From contig JAXLWB010000021.1 in assembly GCA_046328715.1 (NCBI GenBank), positions 62,001-126,000 on the forward strand: a stretch of DNA of 64,000 nt. The letters run 5' to 3'. The position numbers and the translations under genes are program-made. The number at the start of each line of letters is the position of its first letter. Within the stretch, counting starts at the first letter, position 1. A model generated the notes under the pieces. It was not told the DNA's origin. It made no database searches and worked only from the letters and a program-made list of their open reading frames with translations. The DNA comes from JAXLWB01 sp046328715. Its GTDB lineage: Bacteria > Chloroflexota > Anaerolineae > Caldilineales > Caldilineaceae. This document shows, piece after piece, positions 28,201 through 36,761 of the stretch.

Positions 28201-31200
28201 GCTTTGAAATCTATCCAGGCTTGATGATGCCTTCGGACCTTGCGCCAACCCGTATTGTGCCAGGTGTGGAGGCAGGCGGCACGACCTATGCCTACCCGCC
28301 CCAGTGCGATCTAGACAGTGCCACACCCCAGATCTATGCGGTAGACAAACCCTATCACCGCCTGAGCACCGGGCTTGGAACGATTACGATCAAGGGCTTG
28401 GGCTTTGGTGCCACACGCGGCAGCGGTTCCGTACGTCTCGATACCGCCAACCTACCGATCACAAGCTGGACCGACACGCAGATCGTTGCCTCTGTACCAA
28501 TCACGACTACGCCAGGTCGCTATCAGTTGCGTGTCCTTGGCGGCAATGGCAAGAGCACCGTCAATGGCCTGACCTATCATGTCATCGGCACGATCTTGCC
28601 GCCGTTCCCATCGACGGCGATTGCCGATAACTTTAGCGGCAACAACGCCAATAGCTTTGGTGGTGGCTGGACAGATGACGCACCGAATGGTGTATTAAGT
28701 ACATCGGCTGGTGTCGCACACATCCGTACAGGCAACAACGTCTATGATGCATGGCGCAGTGGCGGCGGTGGTGGTGGTGTTCTGGGCGTGGACCAGGAAG
28801 CCTACTTTACCTGTACCCACGTATCAAGCCTCATCACAACCACCGAGCAAGGTCTCTTGCTGAAGTTCAATACAGTTGGTGGCGGTGGTGGTGGTGGTGC
28901 TGGTACGCCGAGCGCCAACAATGCCCGCTGGATCGAGGTCGCCTATACCAGCCCAACCACCAATACCGTGGTTGTCCGCACCAAGACCAACGGCTCAGCA
29001 ACCATTACAACCCAGGCCACCTTCCCGGCTACCTTTGCCGCCAATGACCGACTGGGCGCTCGGGCACTGAGCGATGGCACAATCATTGCCTACAAGAACG
29101 GCACAGAGATTGGCCGCACGACAGTGGCGGCAACCGGGGCCTGGACAGGTCGTATCGGTGTACGTTTCCGAGGAACAGGCACGTCGGCAGCGACCGAAGC
29201 ACGCATCGACGGCTTTGGCGGTGGCAACATCGTGCTCCAGGGCTACAACCCCAATCTGTATGAAGTGGGTCCAACCTACACGTACCATACCATCCAGAGT
29301 GCCTTGAATGCGGCAGCTGCCAGCAACGGAGCCGATCTGGTCGTGGTCTACCCAGACACCCCCGTACAGTGGAACCCGCTGGGTGCCTACTTTGAGAACG
29401 TAGTGATCTACGAACCGGTAACCTTGCAAGGCATTGGGCCAGGTGGCGTCTATGCCAACAATACGGCAGTGCTCGGCTCGATGATTGATGGACGTGGCAT
29501 CGCAGGTGACACACAGTACAGCACCGATTGGCAGACCTTTGTCCTCAGCCTCAACTGGGCTGGTGTGCAGGCGGTTTATCCAGGTGCAGTTGTCTATGTG
29601 TTGGCCGAAAACAACGAGTTCACGGCTGCCAATAGCGCCATTGTCGATGGCTTCACCATCCAAGGTGGTGATCAACAAGGCTTCCCCAACAACGTCAATC
29701 CAGTAACACCCGATGTCAAGGATCTGGCGACGGTGCAGGGTGGTGGCATCTTTGTCAACGGCTACGCCAACTCGATGCGTATCACCAACAATATCTTGCG
29801 CAGCAATGGTGGTGCTTACGGTGGTGCCATCCGTCTTGGTACACCCAACATCACAGGCAACCTGGGCGACAGCAACAATGACAATATCAAAATCCTGAGC
29901 AACCGTATTCTGGCCAACGGTGGTACCAACCTGGCCGGTGGCATTGGTATCTTCCGCGGTACCGATAACTACGAAATCGCCAACAACGACATCTGCGGCA
30001 ACTACTCGGCAGAGTACGGCGGTGGTATCAGCCATTACGGACGCAGCAACAACGGCAGCATCCACAACAACCGAGTCTACTTCAACCAATCCTACGATGA
30101 AGCCGGTGGCATCATGATTGCTGGCGAGTTGCCCGCAGTAACCACGCAGCTTTCACCCGGTGCGGGACCTGTGGACATCTACAGCAACTTGATTGAGGCC
30201 AATCTGGGCAACGACGATGGCGGTGGTCTGCGCTTCCTGATGGCAAGCGGTCCGGGCACGGGTCCGACCAACAATCGCACGACCTTTGCCTTCAATGTCT
30301 ACAACAATATCATCGTCAACAACATCTCGACCCATGAAGGTGGCGGCGTCTCGATCAACGATACACCGAACATTCGCTTCTACAACAACACGGTGATGAA
30401 GAACATCACCACAGCTACGGCAGTGACCAGCAATGGCCAGCCAGCACCGACCGGTCTTTCCAGCTCACGCAACAGCAATTTGCTGCAGGCGACCTTGACG
30501 GGTGGTGTCGCAAACTGTGGTGTTGGAAACAATGCCCCCTGCTTCAGTAACCCGATCCTGTTCAACAACATCTTCTGGGACAATCGTGCAGGTCGCTTCA
30601 CCGGCGCAGACGTTGCAGGCATCGGTCTGACAGGCGATCCGAACCCGCCCAACTACTGGGACTTGGGCGTGGCTGACTTCCCAGGTGCGCTGCTGTCACC
30701 GACCAACACGATGTTACAGTCGATCAGCGGCACCGTTGCCAGCCCTACCAATAATAATAATGTCAATATCAACCCGAACGTGGTAGCACTCTACGATACA
30801 TCGGTCGACATTTCGGCCTGGCGTGCCAATCCACGCTTCACCAACCCGATCATTGTCACCACCGATGCTACACCGAACCAGTTGGGTGACTATCACATCA
30901 ACGCCGGGTCAGCGGCGGTCAACAGCGGTGCCGCAAGTAAGACGGTCGGCACCACCACTGTCAACGCACCGACCACTGATTTTGATGGCGCTCCACGCCC
31001 ACAAGGGGGTGCCTTTGACAAGGGTGCCGACGAAATCGGCCCAGCCGCAGCGCCATTGGCCTTTGCCGCAGTGCTCGACAACTTCAACGGTGCCAATGGC
31101 GCCTTGAGCAGCAACTGGTCGGTCAACAACACCTCGAACTTTGCGGTGAATAGCCAACAGTTGCAGTCACAGGCCAACAGTGGACAGACTGCATGGACGC

Positions 31201-31796
31201 AATCGAGCTTCGGTGCCAACCAGGAAGCCTATGTCACCCTTTCCAAGGTCGGCAACAGCAGCAACACTGCTACCCGCTGGCAAGGTGTGAACCTCAAGGT
31301 CAACGGTGGTGCCGCCAATAGCATCAACGCCAGTGCCATCGAAGTGCGCTACTCCTCGGCACAGGGTGTGCAAGTACGCACCAAGAACGCTGGCAGTGGC
31401 TGGATCAACCAAGCTGTCTTCTCGATTGCCTTTAGCGATGGCGACCAACTGGCTGCACAGGCGCTGGCCGATGGTACCGTGGTCGTCTTCAAGAATGGCA
31501 CACTGGTCGGCAGCATCAACGTAACCAATGGACCCAACCCCTGGCCGGCAGCACTGGCGCAGGCCGGTGGTCAGATCGGTATCTCGTATAACTTCTCGGG
31601 CGGCCGCTTGGATGACTTTGGCGGCGGCGAATCGACACCCGTCGTGACAGTTTCGGTTGCCACGGAAGAAGCACTGGGTGAAGTAGCCGAGGACGAACCG
31701 GCAACCGTTGAAGGCATCGAAAATGAGGAGAGCGTCGATGCTCCATTCTCAGTCTTCATGCCGCTCATCAACAGTGGGGATGGGAGCAATCAATGA
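25269..31796 (+). CDS. giant exported multidomain surface protein
   Basis: This 2175-residue protein is exported through an N-terminal signal (hydrophobic 17-45, cleavage near STALAAPA). Transthyretin/SdrD-B-like repeats follow, clearest about 457 onward with the Ca-binding-like FDDKNENGVRDSGEPGI. An IPT/TIG-like domain lies at about 1034-1110 and a LamG/jelly-roll-like module at about 1117-1320. A right-handed beta-helix region spans about 1337-1720, with many GG-I-x-N-N repeats. A second jelly-roll-like module is at about 1935-2120. The end is Glu-rich and then VFMPLINSGDGSNQ, a variant of the LPLV-type C-terminal motif. It is probably an adhesin or glycan-binding surface protein. No catalytic site is recognised. 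ATG 25269 has GGGGAG upstream. A terminator-like hairpin follows at 31814-31851. Confidence 0.85.
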   Translation: MNVPKLNQLQVSHRRRLTMATLCLILSMVLSNLLPLSPLMASTALAAPAAAPLAQTTQFKLNVVSARTEPNAPNGPVVAGQAVTQFKYLINLDNVGDPVQPREAGCSPDLNVATYPDSCDWPSIRQMPGAAPIVLQGDQDDFAVGAPAINLPPGKYLVSVTADGYKIDGTHFTVPMNGPVTVAMQPHPLPAATMRILVFEDNASVNGQYDAPAEHGLAGFRAVVSDILGQVSTDVFGNPLCTTYDANGEPNGQTNCLLSDANGDITIPNLGPNRYDVAVVPPDGTNWTETSTLEGSPSWDTWLAEGGTGLDNEFVVAGEPLPWTFFGFTRPMNTLPNNATGGVKGKLQAVSVYAPKKGGVGYSGSIWDGFLGNKVLGPITDGWVALSDIQNGDAAVYVARANADGTFQINHVPNGDYVFTWWDTNLNYIVDWIQITVANGQMTDIGTPFLTGWFTPVEGYVFDDKNENGVRDSGEPGIANYTVVLRDRDNSEIDRMSIAATTDNNGYYELPKAYPMGSWMMLEAYNDLFYTTGFTYHTDNYITPTTFLGSAVDVSLLPMLGQGAQLDWGVRPYDPTGTSGRPRNGGIVGTVSYEVTRNELDPRYLVVEGWQPGIPNVRVNLYSPVVCGTNPGAPCDPDEQYELASDGSYAKGTLLNSTITEQWEQPTDCIARDVSGAPLVYGVDHKVLPQDPTGKRCLEGPLMATQIKPEFNALNGNYGFADGCFGNGGFDVDSGACADGNDPILLPADDYLVEVDPGTDDIFHRPLYQVTREEDINIFGGDQLVPAVPPPLCAGALHTVDVADVGTDGYPAVNPVPGVTVPASTPVDNPSFAENGGSVYEGQQRPLCDVKLVTLNNGKSIAPTFDFFTDVPVPGKWRGYIIDDLSVSTNLQDLTIGEKTGISHMPIGIYDYNNRLVTTIQSDPNGTFEVLLPSTTDINCPTPSGVCPNVYYMLGNDPGQPGAPNANYNPQFRTIGASFEIYPGLMMPSDLAPTRIVPGVEAGGTTYAYPPQCDLDSATPQIYAVDKPYHRLSTGLGTITIKGLGFGATRGSGSVRLDTANLPITSWTDTQIVASVPITTTPGRYQLRVLGGNGKSTVNGLTYHVIGTILPPFPSTAIADNFSGNNANSFGGGWTDDAPNGVLSTSAGVAHIRTGNNVYDAWRSGGGGGGVLGVDQEAYFTCTHVSSLITTTEQGLLLKFNTVGGGGGGGAGTPSANNARWIEVAYTSPTTNTVVVRTKTNGSATITTQATFPATFAANDRLGARALSDGTIIAYKNGTEIGRTTVAATGAWTGRIGVRFRGTGTSAATEARIDGFGGGNIVLQGYNPNLYEVGPTYTYHTIQSALNAAAASNGADLVVVYPDTPVQWNPLGAYFENVVIYEPVTLQGIGPGGVYANNTAVLGSMIDGRGIAGDTQYSTDWQTFVLSLNWAGVQAVYPGAVVYVLAENNEFTAANSAIVDGFTIQGGDQQGFPNNVNPVTPDVKDLATVQGGGIFVNGYANSMRITNNILRSNGGAYGGAIRLGTPNITGNLGDSNNDNIKILSNRILANGGTNLAGGIGIFRGTDNYEIANNDICGNYSAEYGGGISHYGRSNNGSIHNNRVYFNQSYDEAGGIMIAGELPAVTTQLSPGAGPVDIYSNLIEANLGNDDGGGLRFLMASGPGTGPTNNRTTFAFNVYNNIIVNNISTHEGGGVSINDTPNIRFYNNTVMKNITTATAVTSNGQPAPTGLSSSRNSNLLQATLTGGVANCGVGNNAPCFSNPILFNNIFWDNRAGRFTGADVAGIGLTGDPNPPNYWDLGVADFPGALLSPTNTMLQSISGTVASPTNNNNVNINPNVVALYDTSVDISAWRANPRFTNPIIVTTDATPNQLGDYHINAGSAAVNSGAASKTVGTTTVNAPTTDFDGAPRPQGGAFDKGADEIGPAAAPLAFAAVLDNFNGANGALSSNWSVNNTSNFAVNSQQLQSQANSGQTAWTQSSFGANQEAYVTLSKVGNSSNTATRWQGVNLKVNGGAANSINASAIEVRYSSAQGVQVRTKNAGSGWINQAVFSIAFSDGDQLAAQALADGTVVVFKNGTLVGSINVTNGPNPWPAALAQAGGQIGISYNFSGGRLDDFGGGESTPVVTVSVATEEALGEVAEDEPATVEGIENEESVDAPFSVFMPLINSGDGSNQ

Positions 31797-31813
31797 GATC
31801 GACGTAACGCCAC

Positions 31814-31851
31814 AGGGCTGAGATGAATCAATACGGGTTCATCTCAGCCCT
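31814..31851 (+). terminator. 14-bp hairpin after the giant surface protein
   Basis: AGGGCTGAGATGAA pairs perfectly with TTCATCTCAGCCCT around a 10-nt loop, 18 bp after the stop codon. The following sequence is TTCCCTCTCC, so the T-run is weak. Confidence 0.65.
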
Positions 31852-31977
31852 TCCCTCTCCTGATGCGGCGATGTGTGGGGATGCAGGGTTCATTCACGAA
31901 AACAGAGGCGTTTCTTACGCATCGCCAATCAAAACAGCACAACATTGGCACTAGCACTGCGCAAATTGTTTCAGCAG

Positions 31978-32048
31978 AGTGTGAGAAACTCACACTGATC
32001 TACGAACTTTACCTTTTTTAGGCCTCTTTTCTGCAGGAAAGCGGCCTA
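31978..32048. repeat. two leader hairpins before the multicopper oxidase genes
   Basis: AGTGTGAG-AAA-CTCACACT (31978-31996) is a perfect 8-bp hairpin. TAGGCC...GGCCTA (32019-32048), with inner TTTTC/GAAA pairing, is a second one. Both lie in the 5' leader of the gene at 32092. Confidence 0.5.
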
Positions 32049-32091
32049 GAAAAGAGAATTCCGTGGAAGTCCGTTCAGCAGGAGAATCATA

Positions 32092-33429
32092 ATGCACAAA
32101 CCGATTACACGACGTACCCTATTCAAAGTGGCTGGTGGCGTGGCCACAGCGGCCGCGGGTGCAAGTCTTTTTCCCTGGGCGGGAAAAGTGCTCAATCCGC
32201 TTTCTGCCAGCCAGGCCAGCGCCCAGGATGCGCCTCCCGACCTTAGCTTTGTCGCAACCGACGGTTGGATCTATCTGCCGCCCAATCCGCCGATTGGTGG
32301 CTTCCATCCCGATCCGTTGGGTCCCAGCCTTGCACCGCCACGCGGCAGCGAGCACTTCACAACGTACATCTTTGGCTTTCGCAATGTGACCGGGCTTGAC
32401 AATACGCAATTACACGCCCAGAAGAACAAGGCACAACACAATGCCCCACTTTTCTGGATCCATGAGAATGTACTGTTTCGCTTGAAACTGACCAACCTGG
32501 GTTTGGCCCTGCGCCCTGACCTGACGGATGCCCACACGGTCCACTGGCACGGCTTCCGCCATGTCATTCCCTTCTTCGATGGTGAGCCGACCACATCGGT
32601 CTCCGTCCCCATCGACCGCGACTTCACCTATGCCTTTATGGCGCGCGACCCTGGCACCTACATGTACCACTGCCACGTCGAAGACGTCGAGCACGTGCAC
32701 ATGGGTATGACCGGTCTGGTCTTTGTACGCCCGGCACAGGATGGGACTGCACACACCTATCAGGGCAAGACCTACACCAAGTTTGTCTTCAATGATGGCG
32801 ACGGCTCGACTGGCTTTGACCGTGAGTATGCCATGTTCCTCAGCGAAGTATGGGCCGAGGCACATTGGTGCGATGCGCACATTCAATTGCCCGAATGGAG
32901 CGACTATCGTGTGGACTTCGCACTGCTCAACGGTCGCGTCTACCCCGATACAATTGCGCCGAATGGCTCGGTTGATCCCTTTAACCTGGTCCACGATAGC
33001 AACGGCGACCTGATTCCCACCCCAGGCTACGAACATCTGCAGTATCAGCCGCTTTCGGCGCTGGTGAATTGCAATGCTGGCGACCGAGTGCTGTTGCGCT
33101 TTGCCAATCTCGGCTTCAAACAGGCGGCCATGACGCTAGAGGGTATTGATGTACATGTGGTTGGCCTCGATGCTACCCCACTGCGCGGCAGTGATGGCAC
33201 CGATACAAGTTATGTGACGAATGTGATCTCGATCAACGCTGGTGAAAGTGCGGATGCGCTCTTTACAGCACCTGCCTATCAAGGCCCCGGCCCCTATGAC
33301 ACCTACCTGCTCTACAATCGCAGCTTTATGCGCAGTGATAACCTGGCCAATGGCTACGGTGGGCAGATGACGGAGATTCGTGTTTATCCGCCCGGCACTT
33401 TGGGAGCGCAGACGGTTCCGAATACATAA
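32092..33429 (+). CDS. exported multicopper oxidase (cupredoxin) with intact copper motifs
   Basis: The N-terminus carries a Tat-like TRRTLFK followed by a hydrophobic stretch and cleavage near ASAQDA, so it is probably exported folded. Copper ligand motifs are visible: HTVHWHG (residues 148-154) and YMYHCHVEDVEHVHMGM (190-206), the latter holding HCH, His and Met of a type 1/type 3 centre with a two-residue longer spacing than the usual HCH-x3-H. The second half (about 215-445) is cupredoxin-like but shows no HPxHLHG motif, so copper sites would need assembly across subunits or be incomplete. The start has CAGGAGAATCATA before ATG. It is the first of three consecutive cupredoxin-type genes. 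Confidence 0.85.
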   Translation: MHKPITRRTLFKVAGGVATAAAGASLFPWAGKVLNPLSASQASAQDAPPDLSFVATDGWIYLPPNPPIGGFHPDPLGPSLAPPRGSEHFTTYIFGFRNVTGLDNTQLHAQKNKAQHNAPLFWIHENVLFRLKLTNLGLALRPDLTDAHTVHWHGFRHVIPFFDGEPTTSVSVPIDRDFTYAFMARDPGTYMYHCHVEDVEHVHMGMTGLVFVRPAQDGTAHTYQGKTYTKFVFNDGDGSTGFDREYAMFLSEVWAEAHWCDAHIQLPEWSDYRVDFALLNGRVYPDTIAPNGSVDPFNLVHDSNGDLIPTPGYEHLQYQPLSALVNCNAGDRVLLRFANLGFKQAAMTLEGIDVHVVGLDATPLRGSDGTDTSYVTNVISINAGESADALFTAPAYQGPGPYDTYLLYNRSFMRSDNLANGYGGQMTEIRVYPPGTLGAQTVPNT

Positions 33430-33512
33430 AAGGGGCAAAGTAGCAAAGTGGCAAAGTTCAACAGCAAAGATTCACTCTGCAACTTGTCAACTCTGCAACT
33501 TTTCAACAGCGC
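33430..33512. repeat. word-repeat palindrome between cupredoxin genes
   Basis: Tandem GGCAAAGT-type 8-mers (aaaggggcaaagtagcaaagtggc region) are followed by the inverse words (CAACTTGTCAACTCTGCAAC region), giving an imperfect hairpin. The same words occur at 49155-49280. Confidence 0.55.
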
Positions 33513-33536
33513 ATCGGTATCATAAGGAGTTTTCTA

Positions 33537-34958
33537 ATGCCAAAATCTATCTTCATGGGACTTGTACACATGCGAAGCGACAACAGAGTGAACCTAGGCG
33601 CTGTTCGTAACGGTGTACGCCTGTCCTATTTTTCCTGGCTTCGCAGGGCAAGCGTACTCTTGCTTGTCATGGCGGTGCTGGTAGGAAGTGCCACAATTCG
33701 GGCACCACAGGTCAGTGCGCAAACCCAGAACACGCCAACCGATGGGATTGTCTGCACGACGGGCAGCAGCCCCAGTCCAACCTTCACGCTGACGACCAGC
33801 ACCGGCTACATTGTGACACCAGACGCCAATGTGGTCTATATGTGGGGTTATACAGTTCAAGGCAATGCTTTTCAGCACCCCAGCCCCATACTTTGCGTCA
33901 ATATGGGCGATACTGTGACGATCAATCTCGTCAATACTTTGAAAGAGCCGGTCTCGATTGTCTTCCCGGGCCAGGTAGATGTGTTGGCCAATGGCGTGCC
34001 TGCACAACCTCAATTTAGCGGCAACACCATTACTTCACTGGTCCAGCCTGCGGCCCCCAACGGCGGCACCATCACCTACAGCTTTGTGGCCTCGGAACCT
34101 GGCACCTTTATCTATCAAAGCGGGACCAATCCGGCCAAACAAGTACGGATGGGGCTCTTTGGTGGCATCATCGTGCGCCCGCAACGGGGAAGCGGCTACG
34201 CCTATCAGACAGGTGACAACAAGTTCAATTCCAGCACCGAATTTATGGTTTTGCTCTCGGAAATTGACCCGGTGCTCAACCAGAATGTCGAACGTGAGAT
34301 GGAGCTGAATCGCCCCTACACCTTCAACATGAACAGCTACAAGCCACGCTACTACCTGCTCAATGGCCGTGGTTTTCCCGACAGCATTGCGCCGAACTTC
34401 GCATCCTGGCTTCCTTCTCAACCTTATGGGGCGTTGGTACGCATTCATCCCTTCAACAACACGGTTGCGCCGAACAATCCAGCCTATAACCCAGATCCAG
34501 CCTTGGTACGCTATCTCAACGTCACCAGCCAGGATATGCCCTTCCACCCCCACGGCAGCCACGGTCGGGTGATCGGCATTGATGGCCAACCACTGACCGA
34601 TAGCAACGGCGACGACTACTCGTACCAGAAATTTGCAGTCAACATCGGTCCAGGCCAAACCTGGGATGTGACGACCCTCTGGTACGACGCCGAAAGCTAC
34701 CAAGATTCAGCCAAACCGGTGCCAGTCACGGTGCCCAATTTGCAAAACATGGTCTATGGCACTTTCTTTGGCGGCAGTCCTTACCTGGGCGTACCCGGGC
34801 CACAGCCAGTTGGTAGCACCACGTTGAATCAATGCGGCGAGTACTACATCATTGCCCACAATCACTCGCTCTATCAGATTACATCGTGGGGTACGGCAAT
34901 GACCGGACCGATCACCTATATGCGTATCGATCCACCCTTGCCGAACAATTGCCCATAG
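33537..34958 (+). CDS. exported multicopper-oxidase-like protein with degenerate copper sites
   Basis: A long N-region is followed by a hydrophobic signal helix (ASVLLLVMAVLVGSATI, cleavage near VSAQT). Two to three cupredoxin domains follow. Compared with a true multicopper oxidase there is no HWHG and no HCH. Remaining His-rich motifs are PFHPHGSHGRVIG (about residue 335) and AHNHSLYQITSWG (about 440), both at positions where oxidases carry copper ligands. It is probably a structural or substrate-binding partner of the upstream oxidase. ATG 33537 has AAGGAG 7 nt upstream. It shares sections (GTFIY, RYYLLNGRGFPDSIAPN) with both neighbours, indicating tandem duplication. Confidence 0.8.
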   Translation: MPKSIFMGLVHMRSDNRVNLGAVRNGVRLSYFSWLRRASVLLLVMAVLVGSATIRAPQVSAQTQNTPTDGIVCTTGSSPSPTFTLTTSTGYIVTPDANVVYMWGYTVQGNAFQHPSPILCVNMGDTVTINLVNTLKEPVSIVFPGQVDVLANGVPAQPQFSGNTITSLVQPAAPNGGTITYSFVASEPGTFIYQSGTNPAKQVRMGLFGGIIVRPQRGSGYAYQTGDNKFNSSTEFMVLLSEIDPVLNQNVEREMELNRPYTFNMNSYKPRYYLLNGRGFPDSIAPNFASWLPSQPYGALVRIHPFNNTVAPNNPAYNPDPALVRYLNVTSQDMPFHPHGSHGRVIGIDGQPLTDSNGDDYSYQKFAVNIGPGQTWDVTTLWYDAESYQDSAKPVPVTVPNLQNMVYGTFFGGSPYLGVPGPQPVGSTTLNQCGEYYIIAHNHSLYQITSWGTAMTGPITYMRIDPPLPNNCP

Positions 34959-35003
34959 CCAGATGAGAGAGTCTACTCAACGAAGGAGAAGGTGATCATA
35001 ATC

Positions 35004-36005
35004 ATGAACTATCAATTACCCAAAGTGGGTCTACTGCTCGCACTGGCTGTGGTCTGGATTGGCTTTGCTCTGGCGCCCAAACCGGCGTTGGCAGCATCGC
35101 TTCCCGCCACGACCTGTACGGCGACCGGGCCTACGAGCCGCACTTGTGATCTGTGGGCCAAGAGCACCACGATCAACTTGACAGGCACAGTCAACGCTAC
35201 CGTTTGGGCCTATGCCGATACGGCAGGCGGGGTGCCCACGTTGCCAGGTCCGTTGCTGATCGTCAATCAAGGCGATTCAGTTACCGTGAACCTGACCAAC
35301 CTGTTGCCCGAAACGACTGCGCTCAGCTTTCTCGGCCAGAACATTCGCCCCGATCGGGTGGGTGTAGCGCCCAATGGCAGCAAATCGTACCAATTTGTCG
35401 CTTCGAAACCAGGCACCTTTATTTACGAAGCAGGTCTGCTCTCCAATGCACAACATCAGGTTGCGATGGGCTTGGCCGGTGTGCTGATTGTGCGCCCCAA
35501 TCCGGCGACACAAGCCTATGCCAGTGCCGCAAGCGCCTTTGACGACGAAGCGGTCGTCTTCTTAAATGAGGTTGACCTGCAACTCAACAATAGTGCCAAC
35601 CCAGCAAACTTCGATATGCGCAACTTCACGCCGCGCTATCGTCTGATCAATGGCAAGGTTCATCCAAACACCCTGCCGATTGAAACACAGCCAGGCAAGC
35701 GGGTACTGCTGCGCTATGTCAACGCCGGTCTGCAATTTCACGCCATGAGTGTCTTAGGAGTCCGCCAAAGTTTGTTGGCAATGGATGGCTCTGCCTATCC
35801 TCGTGCACGGCGAACGATCGCCCAAACGCTCTCCCCTGGCCAGACGATGGATGTGATTGCCACAGTCCCGGCGCCGTTAACCGCTGATTCAAATTATCCG
35901 CTCTACGATGCCAACCTGATCCTAAACAACAATGGCGCCAACAGTCTGGCGTGGTATGTTGACCACACTTCATGTGCACGTCGATCTGTTGCCGCCCCTG
36001 ATTAG
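35004..36005 (+). CDS. exported cupredoxin-like protein, 5' part of a frameshifted dockerin gene
   Basis: A signal peptide (LLLALAVVWIGFALAPKPALA) leads into a cupredoxin-type fold homologous to the upstream gene (PGPLLIVNQGDSVTVNLTN, KPGTFIYEAG, RYRLINGKVHPN). It lacks almost all copper ligands; only QFHAMS near the end remains. GTG 34992 is an alternative start, but ATG 35004 has a GGAGAAGG upstream. The frame ends with the unconvincing tail TSCARRSVAAPD at a point where homology continues in the +1 frame (VDLLPPLISNVQLTPVGG). It is therefore probably the front of one long gene reaching the dockerin at 37592, broken by indels. Confidence 0.75.
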   Translation: MNYQLPKVGLLLALAVVWIGFALAPKPALAASLPATTCTATGPTSRTCDLWAKSTTINLTGTVNATVWAYADTAGGVPTLPGPLLIVNQGDSVTVNLTNLLPETTALSFLGQNIRPDRVGVAPNGSKSYQFVASKPGTFIYEAGLLSNAQHQVAMGLAGVLIVRPNPATQAYASAASAFDDEAVVFLNEVDLQLNNSANPANFDMRNFTPRYRLINGKVHPNTLPIETQPGKRVLLRYVNAGLQFHAMSVLGVRQSLLAMDGSAYPRARRTIAQTLSPGQTMDVIATVPAPLTADSNYPLYDANLILNNNGANSLAWYVDHTSCARRSVAAPD

Positions 36006-36761
36006 CAATGTCCAACTTACCCCGGTCGGCGGCAATTTGCTGTTAACAGCACTGCGGATGACAGCACCACTGGCAACTCCAACATTATTGCTGGTGAGTA
36101 CTATATCGACAGTACTGCTGGTGCAGCCAATCCGATGGTCGCCGATGGTGCCTTCAACTCACCCACCGAGACGATTTCGGAACGATCCTTCTGCCAGTGT
36201 GACCCCGGCAACCATACGGTCTATGTACGCAGGTCGCGATGCTGCCAATGGAGCATCTGCGACAGTTACCTTTCATCGACAACGTTGGGCCCCACCACGC
36301 CAAACCTGGCTGCGGCATCGAACCCAACCAATGGCAGCAGCAACGTCGATGTCAAAGCAACCGCTGATGATAGCGCAACCGGCAACAGCAACATTGTCGC
36401 CGCAGAGTACTTTATCGATACTCCAGTCAGCAAATGGTACGGGCAATACGATGAGTGTCGGCGTTGCCGCACCCACGGCCACGCTCACTGACCAGATCCT
36501 GGCAGCAACACTGGCGGTTTGAGCGAGGGCATACCTACGCCTATGCCCAAGATATTGCAATCAGCGCAGCGCATTCTCGATCACCGTCGTTGATCGCACT
36601 GGCCTGAATACCAGCATGTCAATTGCACGGAATCAAATAATGGTACATCGTTCATCAGCTCAATCTCCAGGAAGTCGGTTTGCCGACGCCACCATCGATG
36701 ATAACGTTATCGTAATGGCAAGGGCGTCGACCATGCAGATGCTACATGAAACGGACTCTTC
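36006..36761 (+). pseudogene. frameshifted middle part of the cupredoxin-dockerin gene
   Basis: The same kind of sequence continues but changes frame several times. Stretches such as STADDSTTGNSNIIAGEYYID, then HTVYV, GRDAANGASATVTF, then ATADDSATGNSNIVAAEYFID and HTYAYAQDIA lie in different frames, each matching the Ig-like repeat seen intact downstream (AQAELFIDSVGTNGTGIAM). At least five indels are needed to restore one frame. Either the gene is decaying or the assembly has errors here; the 6.5-kb uninterrupted gene at 25-32 kb argues against general sequence error. Confidence 0.7.

Noticed and set aside
28995..30089. 364-codon antisense frame inside the giant surface gene
   Set aside because: Antisense of GG/NN-rich beta-helix repeats; the sense frame has clear domains and a signal peptide.
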